From contig NC_088323.1 of assembly GCF_910592395.1 (NCBI RefSeq), positions 5,890,001-5,954,000 on the forward strand: a stretch of 64,000 nt of DNA. The letters are read 5' to 3'. Positions 44,063 through 56,561 of the stretch are shown here, one piece after another (position 1 is the stretch's first letter; each line of letters opens with the position of its first letter). This DNA is from Lineus longissimus. Its lineage: Eukaryota > Nemertea > Pilidiophora > Heteronemertea > Lineidae. The notes under the pieces were generated by a model, which saw only the letters and a program-made list of their open reading frames with translations, made no database searches and had not been told where the DNA came from. The translations under genes and the position numbers were made by a program.

Positions 44063-44499
44063 TAACAGACATTGGTTGTGTTGGGATTTTTTTGCCCAAC
44101 CATTTTATCCTTTGTTGAACACTGATTATACTGTAACAGGTGTCTGTTTTGTCAGTCTTGTTTGAAGGTCCATGCTGTTTGTTGAAAAACTTTTCAGTCC
44201 TTCCATAAATTTACTGTGATTGTCAACGACCACATTCTGTCAAAAAGAATGTGGTTTATATACTACAATTATATGCTGCTTGAAGTACTTCCTGCTGGCT
44301 TGAGAAAGGTCACATTTTTTATCTGTTAGGATCAGGATGTCAATCAATTTTTATAAAATGTATAATGGGATACTGCCAAACAAATTTTAAAATTTAACAC
44401 TTTAGGTTTTTACGGTTGAAATGACCTAATTTAATCGCATTGAACTATGAATCCTTTTAACAATGGCACTTATTTGGTATATTTAAGATGATGACCTTT

Positions 44500-44553
44500 T
44501 TTAGCTCACCTCTTAGCAGAGGTGAGCTTATCCCATACCGTGGCGTCCGTCGT

Positions 44554-44621
<68 letters not shown>

Positions 44622-45665
44622 CGTCGTCCGTTAGCAGGGCACGTTTCGTAACTGTTAGAGCTATTGAGTTGAAACTTGGGACACATGTACCCTTATGTAA
44701 TGACACCTTGGAGACCAAGTTTCGGTCCGATTCGTTTCATGGTTTGGCCACCAGGGGGCCAAACGTTAAAAGTGAAAATATGCAATATCTCCCTTAATAG
44801 TAGTCGGGAAATTTTGAAAAAAATATGATAGGTACTTCTAGCAAAGGTGCATCATATATCCTCCGGGTTTTTGATTTGACCTCCTTTTCAAGGTCACAGA
44901 GGTCAAATGGTGTAAATTGGCCGTTAGGATGTAACAATGGCACGTTTCTAAACTGCAATGACTATTGATACCAAATTTGGTACACATTTACCCCTTAGTC
45001 AGGTGATCTCAGGGACCGAAGTTTGGTCCAATATGATTCACCACTTGACCACCAGGGGGCAAAATCCAAAAACCTTAAAAATGTGATTATTCCTTAACCT
45101 CTTGCCCGATTGCCACCAATTTGATATCATGGGTACATCTAACCAATATACAGTATATGTCACACGGGTTTTTAATTTGACCTTCTTGTCAAGGTCACAG
45201 AGGTCAAATGGTGTAAATTCGCCGTCAGGCCGTAACTATGGCACGTTTCTTAACTGCAATGACTATTGATCACAAATTAAGTACACATGTACCCCTTGGT
45301 CAGGTGATCTCAGGTACCGAAGTTTGGTGCGATCTGATTTGCCGTTTGGCCTCCAGGGAGGGGGCCAAATCCTAAATTCTTCAAAATGCCATTATTCCTA
45401 GTAATGACTTGCCCGATTGGCACCAATTTTATATCATAGGTACATCTAATTCTAACAACCATTCAATGTGTCACCCGGGTCTTCTTTGATTTGACCTACT
45501 TTTCAAGGTCACAGAGGTCGAATGTACTGTAAATTGGCCATTTTGGGGAAATTGTAATTGCTTGGACCTACATCAAACCTAACACTACATGACACAATAC
45601 CATGCTCTTTATCCATCTTTCCTCCACATGAGGTGAGCACAATGGCCCTGGCCATTTCATTTGGG
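44500..45665. mobile_element. GCTCACCTC dispersed element with internal tandem structure
   Basis: It starts with the palindrome gctcacctcttagcagaggtgagc cut by a TTAGCA loop and ends in gaggtgagcacaatggccct, an inverted relation. After a CGT microsatellite come three diverged units of about 300 bases (near 44635, 44936 and 45237). Each begins ggcacgtttc and contains cacatgtaccc-type, accagggggc-type and gacctccttttcaaggtcac-type words. Elements with GCTCACC ends are common in marine invertebrate genomes (general knowledge). There is no coding capacity. Confidence 0.65.
44543..44630. repeat. (CGT)n microsatellite
   Basis: About 25 CGT units flanked by ccgtcgtccgt variants lie inside the GCTCACCTC element. 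Open frames of poly-Arg on both strands arise only from this repeat. Confidence 0.95.
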
Positions 45666-47429
45666 CCATGATCGGTGATTGTAAACTTCTTCTTTTATAC
45701 GTCCATTATGATTGTTTTATTAAGCAATTTGTAATGAAACATTTTTTGGCAAGGTGTGTATTATCAAGAATTAACAAGGACTTGATTCATTCTTGGAAGT
45801 TGTTTAGAAATTATGCCTGATCCATTGTAATAATGACTTCTTTGCCAAAACTTAACTCTTTCAAACTGTGGAGTCCTTGGGCTTTGCTGTTCGCTCCAGT
45901 TTGGAAGAGTTCCAACAACTTTTGCTCAATTGAATGCTCTCCACAAATATTTCTATGCATTATTCGTTACTGTCTGTACTCCATTATCCTCGTATTTTGC
46001 AAAGTGGCCAATTTGTTATATCGCATCGTCGGCCCGCATTATTTTATGAGGGTTGCTTTGATTCAAAATGTCTGAAAAAAACTTTGACTGGTCTGCTGTT
46101 ATCTCGATTCCGAGAATCTTTTAATAGGACACGCCAATACACCAAAAACACCCCAGACTGCCACCCTTGAAATTGGCATTCGTGTCATTTTGAAGGAGTT
46201 CTAATGAAAGTCACCATTGTGACACAGTTTTGCAAACATACTGAAAAGCATTGTCCTTTCCCAGGACAAGCCACCTTGTTCGCGTATGTGTTATTTTCAT
46301 ACTATTGATTAAGTCTTGCTCTTGAGTGTTTATCAAATGATAGGAATTTTAATGAGGTCATGAGAAACTTGAGTACCAAGATGAGTACGAGTGGAGTTAA
46401 GTGACTACCACCACTATGCACTGTGTCTCTCAGTTTATATCCATCCTACAATTCCAAGGCTTGATTATAAGTTTAAATCCAGTCTTCCATTGTACATGTT
46501 GTATCATAGAAAGTTTCTAAAGCTTTGAAAACTCCACTGGGTGTGGTTTTTTTATTGTCATTGCCATTATGAAGATGTGTATATTTCAACCTATTAAGTC
46601 TATTCATTGATTTGTAACACACTGTAAACAAAACAAAAAAGTGTTTTGGATAGTTTTATGTGACCCATCACAGCAAAATCAGTTGCATGTCACACAGAAG
46701 ATGAGCCAAAATGACACTAGGAGATAATGGAAGAAATTAATGAACACAGATTTCACCTAGGGCAGATAGCTGTGAAATGAACAACCAGACAGTCTAAATC
46801 TCCCAAGCTTAGGGCAACATGTACCTGGTATTGCTGTGACTGGTCACATATGTCTCAGTCAACCATCCATCGACTAACAGCTCTAAGCATTGTTTAACTT
46901 CGATGATGGGGATGAGCACATCAATCTCAACTTCTTTATGAAATTCCTCCACGAATTGATGATTAGACATCTCTTATACTTTGGAGTATGATACATCATC
47001 CCTCCCTTGAACAAAGTCAGCTCGTCTGTGAATTGCTAAAGGCGTCGCATTGCGTCGCATTACGTATTATTGGTTTGATTGTCTCACCAATCAGCACTGG
47101 GGTAGAGCTGTCACTTTGCCAAAACCTCGGTGCGATACCTTGATATTAGCATGCATTTTACCTCCAACCTTGGGTGTTTGGTGGGACAACAAATCACCCT
47201 CAGTTCAGCGTCAATTCCTTAAAAGTTACATTTGTAAAAAGAAGTGAAAATATACCTTCATTTTATGGCCAACATAACTGTTTGGGATTACACTGTTTTC
47301 AGAGGTCAGTGCGACCACGTTTCAAATTAGAAATCAAAACATGTTTTTTGAGTAACTTAATTTTTGTCTTGTTTCTTACATGCTTTACTTGGAAACTAGC
47401 CCAGCAGGCCAGTAGCTAGCTTGTTCTAC

Positions 47430-48240
47430 ACCTCCTGCTACACCAGCCAGAGGTTGTGAGAGACAGCTAGTGGTCTATACCCTCAGCTTCACAAAACACA
47501 TGTTGTGTGGGACAGGGGGATATACCTCCCCTGCTTTTACCACATACAGGTCATGAAAGACTGGGGACACTGTTTGGAAAGACAGGGACCAAGTCGTTAA
47601 AGACAGTGAACCATTTTGCCTGCTTCACAAGACACTGGTTGTGATAAACCAGGGTCCATCTCCTGTTTCACTAAATACTAAGTGAAGGAGACGGAGGACC
47701 AGGTTGCAAAAGACATTTAGCCAAGCTGTATTATGAATGACTGTGATATTCCTCCTGCTACACCAGCCACAAGCTGTGAAAGACTGGTGACCAACTGGTT
47801 GTCATCTGGAGACATGCATTTTGAAAGACAACAGACTAGGTTGTGAAAGGCTGAAAACTGTTCCTCCTGTTACACAAGCTACAAATTGTGAAAGACAGAG
47901 GATTGTACCACTGATTCTGAAAGACGGGGTTTATATATCCTGCTACACCAGCCACAAGTTCTGAAAGACCGAAATCTTCCTCCTGCTACACCAGTCGCAT
48001 GGTCTGTTCAAAGAACAGGGGACCATACCATTGGTTGTGAAATACTGGGTATACCTCCAGCCATGGGTTGTGAGATACGGGGGACTGTGCTTCTTGCTTC
48101 ACCAGCCACAGGTTGTGAAAGACAGCTAGGGACTTATACCCCCTGCTTCACAAACCACATGTTGTGAAAGACCGGGTACTATACCTTATAACAGGCTGTG
48201 AAAGACAGGGGACAACGTTGTGAAAACAGAGAGGGAATCA
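47430..48240 (+). repeat. Minisatellite 1, degenerate 45-60 bp units
   Basis: Degenerate units contain caccagccacaggttgtgaa and agacaggggaccatacc-type words, repeated more than a dozen times with variable spacing. At about 48255-48370 the same words appear in reverse complement (cctgtctttcacaac, gtctttcacaacaag, ctgtcgttcacaacc), so the array changes orientation at its right end. Confidence 0.7.
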
Positions 48241-48389
48241 GGTCATGAATGACAGCTCCTGTCTTTCACAACTTTCTTTCCTTACTCTCAAAACAATCTG
48301 CGGCTGATGAAGAAAGAGGTATAAATCTAGTCTTTCACAACAAGTGGTACAGTCCCCTGTCGTTCACAACCTATCACGATCACGCAGAC

Positions 48390-49760
48390 TTAATCGCAGC
48401 TGGCTACTCCGAGACGGGGAAAGAAATGGGACAGTCACAGCAAGAACGCCTCCATTGTTGTGTCAACACGGTGAAAGGGATAAGACTGTCATAACCATGT
48501 AGACCAGATCAGACCTGGCTGCTCCATGCTATGAAACATGGAGTAGCCGATACTGAGACAGATGTGACAGCATAGACATACAGATGAGACTGCCGCACCG
48601 AATCGGGCTAAACAGCCGTCGTGAGAGAGTTGAGAGGGTCAACACCAGACCACACAGGCCTGTCTGCTTCGTCGTGTTGCCGAAACTACTGTGAAAGGGA
48701 CGAGACAGCTACACAACGAAGCTGTAAAACGATGGAGCTGCCAGACCCGACGATTTGGTCTGGTTGTGACGACAGTGTCATCTTTCACACTTTGTTGGCA
48801 GAACAATTGAGAAGCCAGGTCCGATTCCGTCTGGTTGTGACTGCTACATCTCTCTCAATGTGTTGGAAAGACAGTCGAGCGGCCAGGTCCGAATCTGTCT
48901 GTGTGATTGTAACTGTCTCATCACTTACCATGTTGGCAAAGCGGTGGAGCTGACAGGATCCACCCAGTCTGGTTGTGACTGTCGCATCTCTATCACCGTT
49001 TTGACAAAACAGTGTTGCCCCGATATCTGATTAGTCTGAATGTGGCTGTCTCACCTCTCTCACCGTTTTGGCAAAACGGTGGAGCTATCATGCCCCATTC
49101 GGCCTGGTTTAAGCGGTTTCGTCCATACCACAGTTGTTTCAGCGACACGATGATGAAACCAGGCCCGAAAACCAGACCCGATTCGGTCTGGTTGTGACCG
49201 TCTTATCTTTCTCACCGTGTTTGTTAAACAGTATAGAGCTGCCAGGTCCGATTCCAACTGGTTGCTGCTGTTTCAATCGGCTAAGCGGTGGAGTTGTCCG
49301 GTTACATTCGGTCTGGTTGATGCTGTTTCGTGTCTCACAGTTTTGCAACACGATGAAGCACCTAGGCTTTGTTCCGATTGTGGCTGTTTCATCTGTCTCA
49401 CCGAGTAGGCACCGCGGCGAGGCGTCTACAAGTCGGTCTGATTCGGTCCGCAAGTCAGATTCGTTCTGCGTGATTGTCTCTTCACCGTGTTGGCAAGACG
49501 GTAGAGCCGTCTGGTCTGCTTGCCACTGTCTCGTCTCCATCAACATTATAGCAAGTGAGCTGCTTCGTCAATTTCCGTTCGATGGTGGATGTATCGTCGT
49601 GTTAACTATTGGAAAGACAAAGGGGGACAGCCCGATTCGCTGCGGTTTTGGCTGTCACATCTCCCTCACCGTGTTAGCAAGACAATGGAGCTGCCATGCT
49701 CAATTCGTGACCAGTCAGAGCAAAACAAGGCGCATGTCGCTCGGAGCTTGGAAGGTTGAG
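48390..49760. repeat. Minisatellite 2, about 90-110 bp units with hairpin core
   Basis: Units contain ctggttgtgactgtctcatc, a palindromic core such as accgttttggcaaaacggt (about 49063), then ggagctgccaggtccgattc. The first 250 bases carry units in reverse complement (agacagatgtgacagcatag; ctccatgctatgaaacatgg). Orientation flips near 48650, after which about ten forward units follow. Frames such as 49134-49841 are by-products of the repeat. Confidence 0.65.
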
Positions 49761-50109
49761 ACTGACTGGTTGTTCATTTCACTGCTGCCTGCTGCAGTGA
49801 AATTTAATCCTATTTCTTCCTTATTATTAATAATGGAATAAATTAATCTCAGTAATTTAATTTCAAAAGGTGCCCCCCCCCCTTCCCAGAGACCCTCCCC
49901 CGGACCAAAAATCTAGCAACTCCACTGCCTGTCATTAAAGCCACAGGGGAAAGACAGTGTCACCACTAACTATTCGTCCAGCTGAGAAGACGCGGAAAGA
50001 CACTCTCAAGGATATTTCTGAATATCCTGAAATCTGAAAGGTGATATTGACAAATTACCAGGGAAAGAAGTTTGATCTGCGGTCAAGTATTGATTACCCG
50101 GGCTTTTTT

Positions 50110-50290
50110 TATTAGACGGGAGCTTTGGCGCCAAATATTACTCATGATAATGACGTCATCCGGTCATTACCCGATCGTCTGACCACGTGTGAGATGCAGC
50201 GGTGCGGCGGTTTCAAAACGTCTCCTTTAAATTCCCGTATTTTACTTCTATTTCGCGAATAAAAACATATTTTGGATGGTAAGTTCATCG
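50110..50290 (+). promoter_or_regulatory. Candidate promoter with first exon and splice donor
   Basis: Within 70 bases lie a perfect palindromic E2F site TTTGGCGCCAAA (50124-50135), a CRE TGACGTCA (50151-50158) and an E-box CACGTG (50184-50189). A GC-rich stretch (gcagcggtgcggcgg) follows, then a strong splice donor: ATG at 50276-50278 directly followed by GTAAGT. This is the arrangement of a growth-regulated TATA-less promoter with a short first exon. I found no coding exon that continues it, so the transcript may be non-coding or its exons unrecognised. Confidence 0.5.
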
Positions 50291-50700
50291 ATTAGGTATC
50301 TTAGCTCAACTATATTCCGATTTTTTGGAGTTTAATTTGTTATCGAGGCAACAATAAGGCTTTTTTGTGCATGGGCAAAAGTGGTGATGGCAGCAGCGTT
50401 GCGCGTTGCGGCCACCCTTGCGGAGAGATTTTTTTATAAAAAAATATCGATTCAATGTTCCATGATTCATGCCAAAGTGCCTCAGCCAACTGAACTACGT
50501 TGAGATATTGACCACATTTACCAGTGAAAATCATCTTTGAACTGACCAGTCCAGTGCGACAACTGAATACACTGTTTTGGTGGCCTTTCGCATGTTTGCA
50601 CAGCGAAGCACGTGTGTACACACAAACACGTGTACGCTGTGCACGTGCATGAATAACATGCAAATGCAGTGCATGATGGTATACATTTGAAGGGCCGTTT

Positions 50701-50701
<1 letters not shown>

Positions 50702-50732
<31 letters not shown>
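50702..50732. repeat. 31-base G homopolymer
   Basis: An uninterrupted run of G. The true length is uncertain because such runs are prone to sequencing and assembly error. Confidence 0.9.
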
Positions 50733-50733
<1 letters not shown>

Positions 50734-50795
50734 CAACGAACTACAGACGCTACAATTTATTCAAATTTTGATTATGATTAAAAGTGTAAAATAGA

Positions 50796-51665
50796 TCTTG
50801 GTGTTCAGATTTCTGATGTCCCTCTTGGAGACAGGTCAATGTCACCACCGTACCAGACAGAAATAAATTTTGGTGTTCAGGTTTCAGATGTCCCTTGAAG
50901 ATAGGTCATTGACAACCACAAATATATCTCAGTACGGATTTCGGATGTCCCTTGAAGTCAGGTCAATGTCACAACCACCAGTAGATTTTTGTGTTCAGAT
51001 GTCCCTTTAAAGGGGCAACTTGGGGGTGGGATTTACCTGGCCAGGAGGATAATACCCCTGCTTGCCACCATGCACCGCCACTTGTAGTATCACTCTAATG
51101 CTGATCTATGGTAATGATTATCGCCAGTGTTGTGAGGCAGTTTTGGGCATGGCATATGAATTTAAGACTGAACTTTTTTAACACCCTGTCCTTATGCATT
51201 GTTTATTGCAGTTCAACAATTTTTCAATTATTCTGTCTGGAGAGGTTACGGTCCTCCTGGAAGCCATTTTTGTATGAAAAACCATCATATCTAATGCCCA
51301 AGTTGCCCCTTTAAGACAGGTCCACAACTATAAATAGGTGTTCAGATTTCTGATGTCCCTAGGAGACAGGTCAATGTCACAACCAGAATAAATTTTGGTG
51401 TTCAGGTTTCAGACTTCTCTTAAAGACTGGTCACTGTCACAACCACACATTTATCTCAGTACGGATTTCGGATGCCCCTTGAAGTCAGGTCAATGTCACA
51501 ATAGATTTTGGTGTTCAGATGTCCATATAAGACAGACTCACATCCACAAATAGGTGTTCAGGATTCAAATGTCCCTTGAAGACAGGTCAACTTAAGAACC
51601 TGAAAGATATCCCTGGTGTTCAGATTTTAGATGTCTCTTGAGGACATGTCAATGTCACAACCACA
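50796..51665 (+). repeat. Minisatellite 3, about 60-bp units, split by a MITE
   Basis: Around a dozen units contain gtgttcagatttcagatgtc and ccttgaagacaggtcaatgt. The order of variants before the MITE (50796-51006) is repeated after it (51338-51525), including the distinctive tcagtacggatttcggatg unit, so there is a higher-order duplication as well. Confidence 0.75.
51011..51310 (+). mobile_element. Complete TTAA-type (piggyBac-like) MITE, 300 bp
   Basis: Perfect 14-bp inverted ends AGGGGCAACTTGGG / CCCAAGTTGCCCCT are flanked by TTAA at 51007-51010 and 51311-51314. It interrupts a minisatellite unit whose uninterrupted relatives read gtcccttgaagacagg, which confirms the insertion point. The interior is non-coding. 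Related copies lie at 3270-3528, 21452-21545 and about 60560-60615. Confidence 0.85.
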
Positions 51666-52164
51666 AATCGATGTCAGTGTTTGCTCTGGATTTTGGGCTG
51701 TGAAAATTTGCTCTCTGCCTCCTGTTCTTTCAATAACAGGCCAAGATGAGAAACTGCCTTGTTCCTGTCGTCGCGCCTACACTTCTCAGTACGGGAGTAG
51801 CTCTGTCTACTGATGCCTTGATGATATTGCCAAGGACAATAAAAAGTTGAATTGTATTTGTTTGGAAATGACAGATGGTGTTGCCTGACATATGAGATCT
51901 GTCTTGTGTCTAAAGAGACTGGACTATGCAGGTGTCTTCCATTTGCCATCAAAGACAGAATAGGAAATGACTAAAACTAAGATAGTCAGCTTAAGTATGC
52001 CAGATTGATTTGGATAAAATTAGGTCAGAGACACAGCCCATTGCTGGGCTGTTTCCCAGTGGTGGTCAACCCCTGAGGTTGAAAATTATATTGTCCAATT
52101 CCATGTAAAAAACAAAATGGTCTGCTTCTGCAGGATCTACATTGAAGACGAACACACAAGAGGA

Positions 52165-52400
52165 GTGACTGGCCTGGATGGTGGCAACCAAGCTGCTGTT
52201 GGGGAAGAGACTGAAGCTAAGGGTCTCTGGTAGGATGACTGACCTGGATGGTGGCAGCCAAGCTGCAATATGGACAACTGTTGGGGAAGAGACTGAAGCG
52301 AAGTGTCTCTGGTAGGATGACTGACCTGGATGGTGGCGGCCAAGCTGCAGTTTGGACAACTGTTGGGGGAGAGACTGAAACCAAGCGTTGATCTTTGGTA
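52165..52400 (+). repeat. Minisatellite 4, about 82-bp units (three)
   Basis: Three units begin ctggatggtggc (near 52174, 52244 and 52326) and include aactgttggggaagagactg and gtctctggtaggatgactga. A diverged partial unit lies near 52800. Confidence 0.8.
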
Positions 52401-55400
52401 GGGTATTGCAGGGTTCTCTTTGACATCTTGGCGAGCTGTATGTGAATGTGTGGAAAGACTATGCTCCATCCATCGTGGGACATGAGGCCTCAATGCATCT
52501 CTCCATTTCTCTTGGTATTTTCCTGACCAAAAGAAAGGCCCATCTCTCTCATTTAGGCTGTTGTCCTCCTTTCCCCTGTGGTTCTTGGAAAGCATTAGGA
52601 TTTCTGTGCCCTTGTGTCAACCTCTGGTTCTAGGCGAGATCAACTTTTGGAAGCTCCAAAAATTAACAGTATTAATTGTTTACCTTCTGCAGGTCCAAGA
52701 AAACCCTTGTGATTTAAAACAGATTTGTTTTCTTCTACAGGATGATGATTGAAGACGGATCCTTGGCATGCAAGAGCAGGGCTAAAAAGAAAGACTTTGG
52801 CTGGGGTGGGATGGTGGCAGCAAGATGCAAAGAGTGGACACCTGTCAGCTGATTGGAGACTTGAACCTTCTCTGGTACATGGTAAGTATCAATATCTATA
52901 TCTAATTGGAGAATACCTTTGAAAGGGACTAATACTGAAATAAAAATGTCAAGTTCATTTCTCAGATAGCCCTGACCTAATATGGTACCATCTTGGTAAG
53001 ACAGGAACTTTCCAATATTTTCCAAATCAGATTTTTCCCACAACTTGGGACACAGTGGCTTTGTTAGAAATTAGTTTCATTTTAATTCATTTGCTTTTGA
53101 AATTGTTTGTTTGTGCAAGATTTTGTTGAATGATATGCAATGCATGCTGTGATAACCAAAGCTATTGGTGTGTGTTTTGCTCCTGAATAGGTAAGGTAGC
53201 GAGCACCTGACTTAACTCTCAGTGCTTCAACTGCAAAAAATATCACAAACTGAATTCGAGAGCCAAGATAAGATGAGCAGCTGGCCAAATACATTCCCAA
53301 AAAGTGTTTAGATGATTTCAGAAAGCATGCTGGCTAACCACCATGCCCTTATTCATTCCATCTTAGAAAAAAACGCAGAAGCCAAAGTAGTCCTTGAAAA
53401 ATTTCAGCAAAGTTTTTTTGTTAAGAGAATTACTCCTTTTTCAGGCCCTGCTGTAGACCATGAGCCATGTGAAGATAGAGGGGCATAATGTTACAGAGCG
53501 AGAAGATCACAAGTGGGGCATTCCAAGTTATGACGTTCAAACCAAGGACATCACCTAGAGGGGCACATGACATCGACAGAGCGAGGACAGTAGTACCCTA
53601 ACCCCTTTTAGAACAGCAGACATCTACAAAAGCACAGCCGTTTTGGGGTCACTGTTTAGAGAATTTTGAGAAGAATCTGAGCGGAAAACCAAGCTGGCTA
53701 GTTTGGAAGGTGAACCAAGAATCCCTGTTGCTTATTCTCGAAAACAAAATCCCAACATTAGAAAGGCATCTTCTTATCCCGGGGTGCCTCTCCCTTGGCA
53801 TCTTGCACCAAAAAAAGAGTGTTCAGGGGTGTATTTCTGATAAAAATGTAGATCTCTTGCTGGTAATGTAGACACCCACACTTGCACAGTGACAAGATTT
53901 AAATTGCGTTGCAAGGAATGAAATCAGCACCTCTTGTGTCAAGATTGGTAGGCACCATCTTTAGTCAAAGAATCTTGTGTGTGGTATTGGTCTATGCACT
54001 ACAATTCTTAATGCTTCAAGTTCTTTTTCACCCTGTTTCAAGATCTGGGGCATGGATGCTAGTGTCACTCAGCTGTCCAAGAGAGATTCAGCACCATTTG
54101 ACAGTGGAAAGAGATGAACCGGTTGAGTTTGGCATTATTGAGCTATCAGTTCAGCTTCAGTTATCAATCGAGTAGACACTCTTAACTTTTTCAGTCAAAT
54201 GTTGGAAAGACCACAGTAAAATGAGTGCAAAATGATATTATTGAAAGGCACTTTAGAGAAAATTCAAGTCAATTTCTTTTTCCTTTACTCACAATCAGTC
54301 CTAATTATTATTTCAGCTCTGGTTCACCAGTAATGTCCTCAGATGGTACAGTATGACTATGGGATCTTGAGCGTGAAGAATATGATAGGAAAGATGGGAC
54401 AACAAGAAGACCTGGCCATTATTATTTAGCTGAGAATTGACTTAGGTTTTCAATGCAGGCCTAGCGGTTTAGATATTCTATTCAAATTCTGCAGGAATAT
54501 GGTTTAATGCTCAGTGAACCCGTCTTCCTGGATGCAGAGAAGGAATGTAGTTAATAATAAGTTACTGTAGCTTAGCGAGTGTAGTGACCTTTTTAAAATA
54601 TGTGCAGATTCATTTCTTGCTTTGATTGAAGCAATATTGTTGCTACACTCCTAAAGCAGTGGCAATGTTCAGGTCTTTTCTGCCTCGCGGGCAAATTTGC
54701 ATACCAGTAATTATGTGCAGACTTGGCTCTTGTAGGACTGTGTCCATTGAATGTAACAAAAATAATCGATGCCTATTTACAAATGAAATGAAGAGTCTGC
54801 ATTTTGGTGCATATAACTGTCGGGTGATTTCGCTCTGAACTTGTGACACTCTGATTAGTCTGAAATAATCATTATCTCGCCCCTCTGGGAAAATTTTGCA
54901 GCCGCGTGGCACCTTCTTGTTACCGTCTGAGAGATGGCGATGTCGGAAGGGCATGACGGTGGGCAAACCTATTGCGAATGGGCAGCACAATTGGGTGTAG
55001 GATATTCCGAAACCATTGCACACTCCTGAATCTGCGGTGGGTTGGTACCCCACGCTACGTAAGGAGTAGGTTTCTGGGTAAGACTTGGTCCACGTGAATA
55101 GATGTAGCCTTAAAAATGATGAGAAGTTGCGAATTGACGCCCTGTGAAGTGTCCTTCGACCAGCTAGTGCAAATCCGGTCACTGTCTCCAGGTCACCATG
55201 CCTCGGTCAATGAGCGGGCGAAGCACCCAATGGCTCCGTCAGGAGTACATCGTCAACTTCAGCCCGTAGTCAAACCGGTACGCGCACAAATATCTTAGTT
55301 GAGAGTGGGGGACATCAGTAAAGTGCTTCTCATCGGGGTAATACAGTATTGACCCCATTTTTTGTTGGATTCATTTCCACTGAGGAGTGGTCGATAATGA

Positions 55401-56236
55401 GAATTGCAGGCCAGTCCGATTGTCACCAGTTCAGAGGGCGATTACCTAATAGTTATGTGGCATTCTGTCAAACGGTTAGCTCTTTCACATCCTTTGTAAA
55501 TTAGTGTTGCTTGTTACATGTCACATTCAATGGTTCCTTTGAGGTTGATAGTTTCTGTGATTCTACTTTACGGTGAGCAAGCTTGTTTTGGCCTATAACT
55601 GTGTTGTTTGTGCTCTGTAGTATGTGATTTGAAAAGTTGTAAATCTGGTTATTGGAGTTAAGATTGTACAATGGAATATCCACACCTGGTATTCTAGTTA
55701 CTGTAGCTTAGATAGTGCACATAGTGACCTGTTTGTTTTCAATTTGAAAAACCTATGTGATTTGCCGCACTGAACCCTCCAGAGATTGTTTACAAATGAA
55801 GTGAGCGGTCAGCCGTTTGGTGTAACTCTGGCTATCTCTGTATGTCTTCTGTCACCCTTGAATACAAATGCCTCAACTTCTTCTATCCCATCTCATCACC
55901 TTGAGCCACCCAAAAATGTTGCATGTTGTCTCTGAATGTGAATGCCTTTCCTGTCTTCTGTTGCATCTCAATGCATCTACTGTCTTCGGTGGTGTGTTGT
56001 ATCAAGAGCAGGACAGTGGTTGCAGTAGATACAGGAACGGGTAGGCAAGGTTAGTATGGCCAGGTTGTCTTCAGGAGCAGGCAGGCCGTCTTCAATAGCA
56101 CAGTGAAGCAGAACCTCTTAAAGCAGAAGGGACCTTGTGTCATTATTGTCTGCAAGAGCTCCGTGAGACAGACCCCAAGTCGGAGCCCTACAAGACTGTG
56201 TGATGGAACAAAAAGAATGAAATTGAAAAAATTGAT
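52401..56236. other. Region between minisatellites and the WRN 3' end
   Basis: No protein recognised. Several splice-like junctions on + (acceptors before 52692 and 52741; donor near 52879) could belong to a non-coding transcript from the promoter at 50.1 kb, but no reading frame persists across them. Confidence 0.35.
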
Positions 56237-56242
56237 TTTATT
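56237..56242 (-). terminator. Possible polyadenylation signal of WRN
   Basis: AATAAA on the minus strand lies about 320 bases after the stop codon. Confidence 0.5.
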
Positions 56243-56561
56243 ACAAACTGGAATAGATTACAGTATGACAAATTGATACAAAGCACCATAAAAAGGTAGT
56301 AGAATTTGGAATTGCAGAAAGGCCAAAAGCTTTACCTTTTTCAAAAAGGCAGTCACATTAATTGAAAGATATCAACATGACGAACTAAATGGTACTCCAT
56401 TTCGCTCTTACACATAACTCCCACAGATAAAGTACATAAATGCAGGACATTTTGTCATGGTGCAAATCCTACACCCGAGCTAGGGTATGATAGAGTGGGT
56501 CCTCCAATGTCCCCAGCAGGTCTTGGATCTACATATGACCTCTGTTATGGATCAATTTCAT

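Larger units (their letters stand above)
44063..47429. other. Region 3' of the GPCR
   Basis: The presumed 3' untranslated region of the GPCR leads into a dispersed element at 44500-45665. Beyond that is AT-rich spacer with no supported gene. A clear AATAAA for the GPCR was not identified. Confidence 0.5.

Noticed and set aside
44506-44797. Poly-arginine open frames
   Set aside because: Generated by the (CGT)n microsatellite on both strands.
49134-49841. 235-codon open frame
   Set aside because: It lies wholly within minisatellite 2, has no domain, and neighbouring units carry stops in the same relative frame.
52066-52595. Minus-strand frames of 88-152 codons
   Set aside because: They overlap minisatellite 4 and show repeated peptide blocks only because the DNA repeats.
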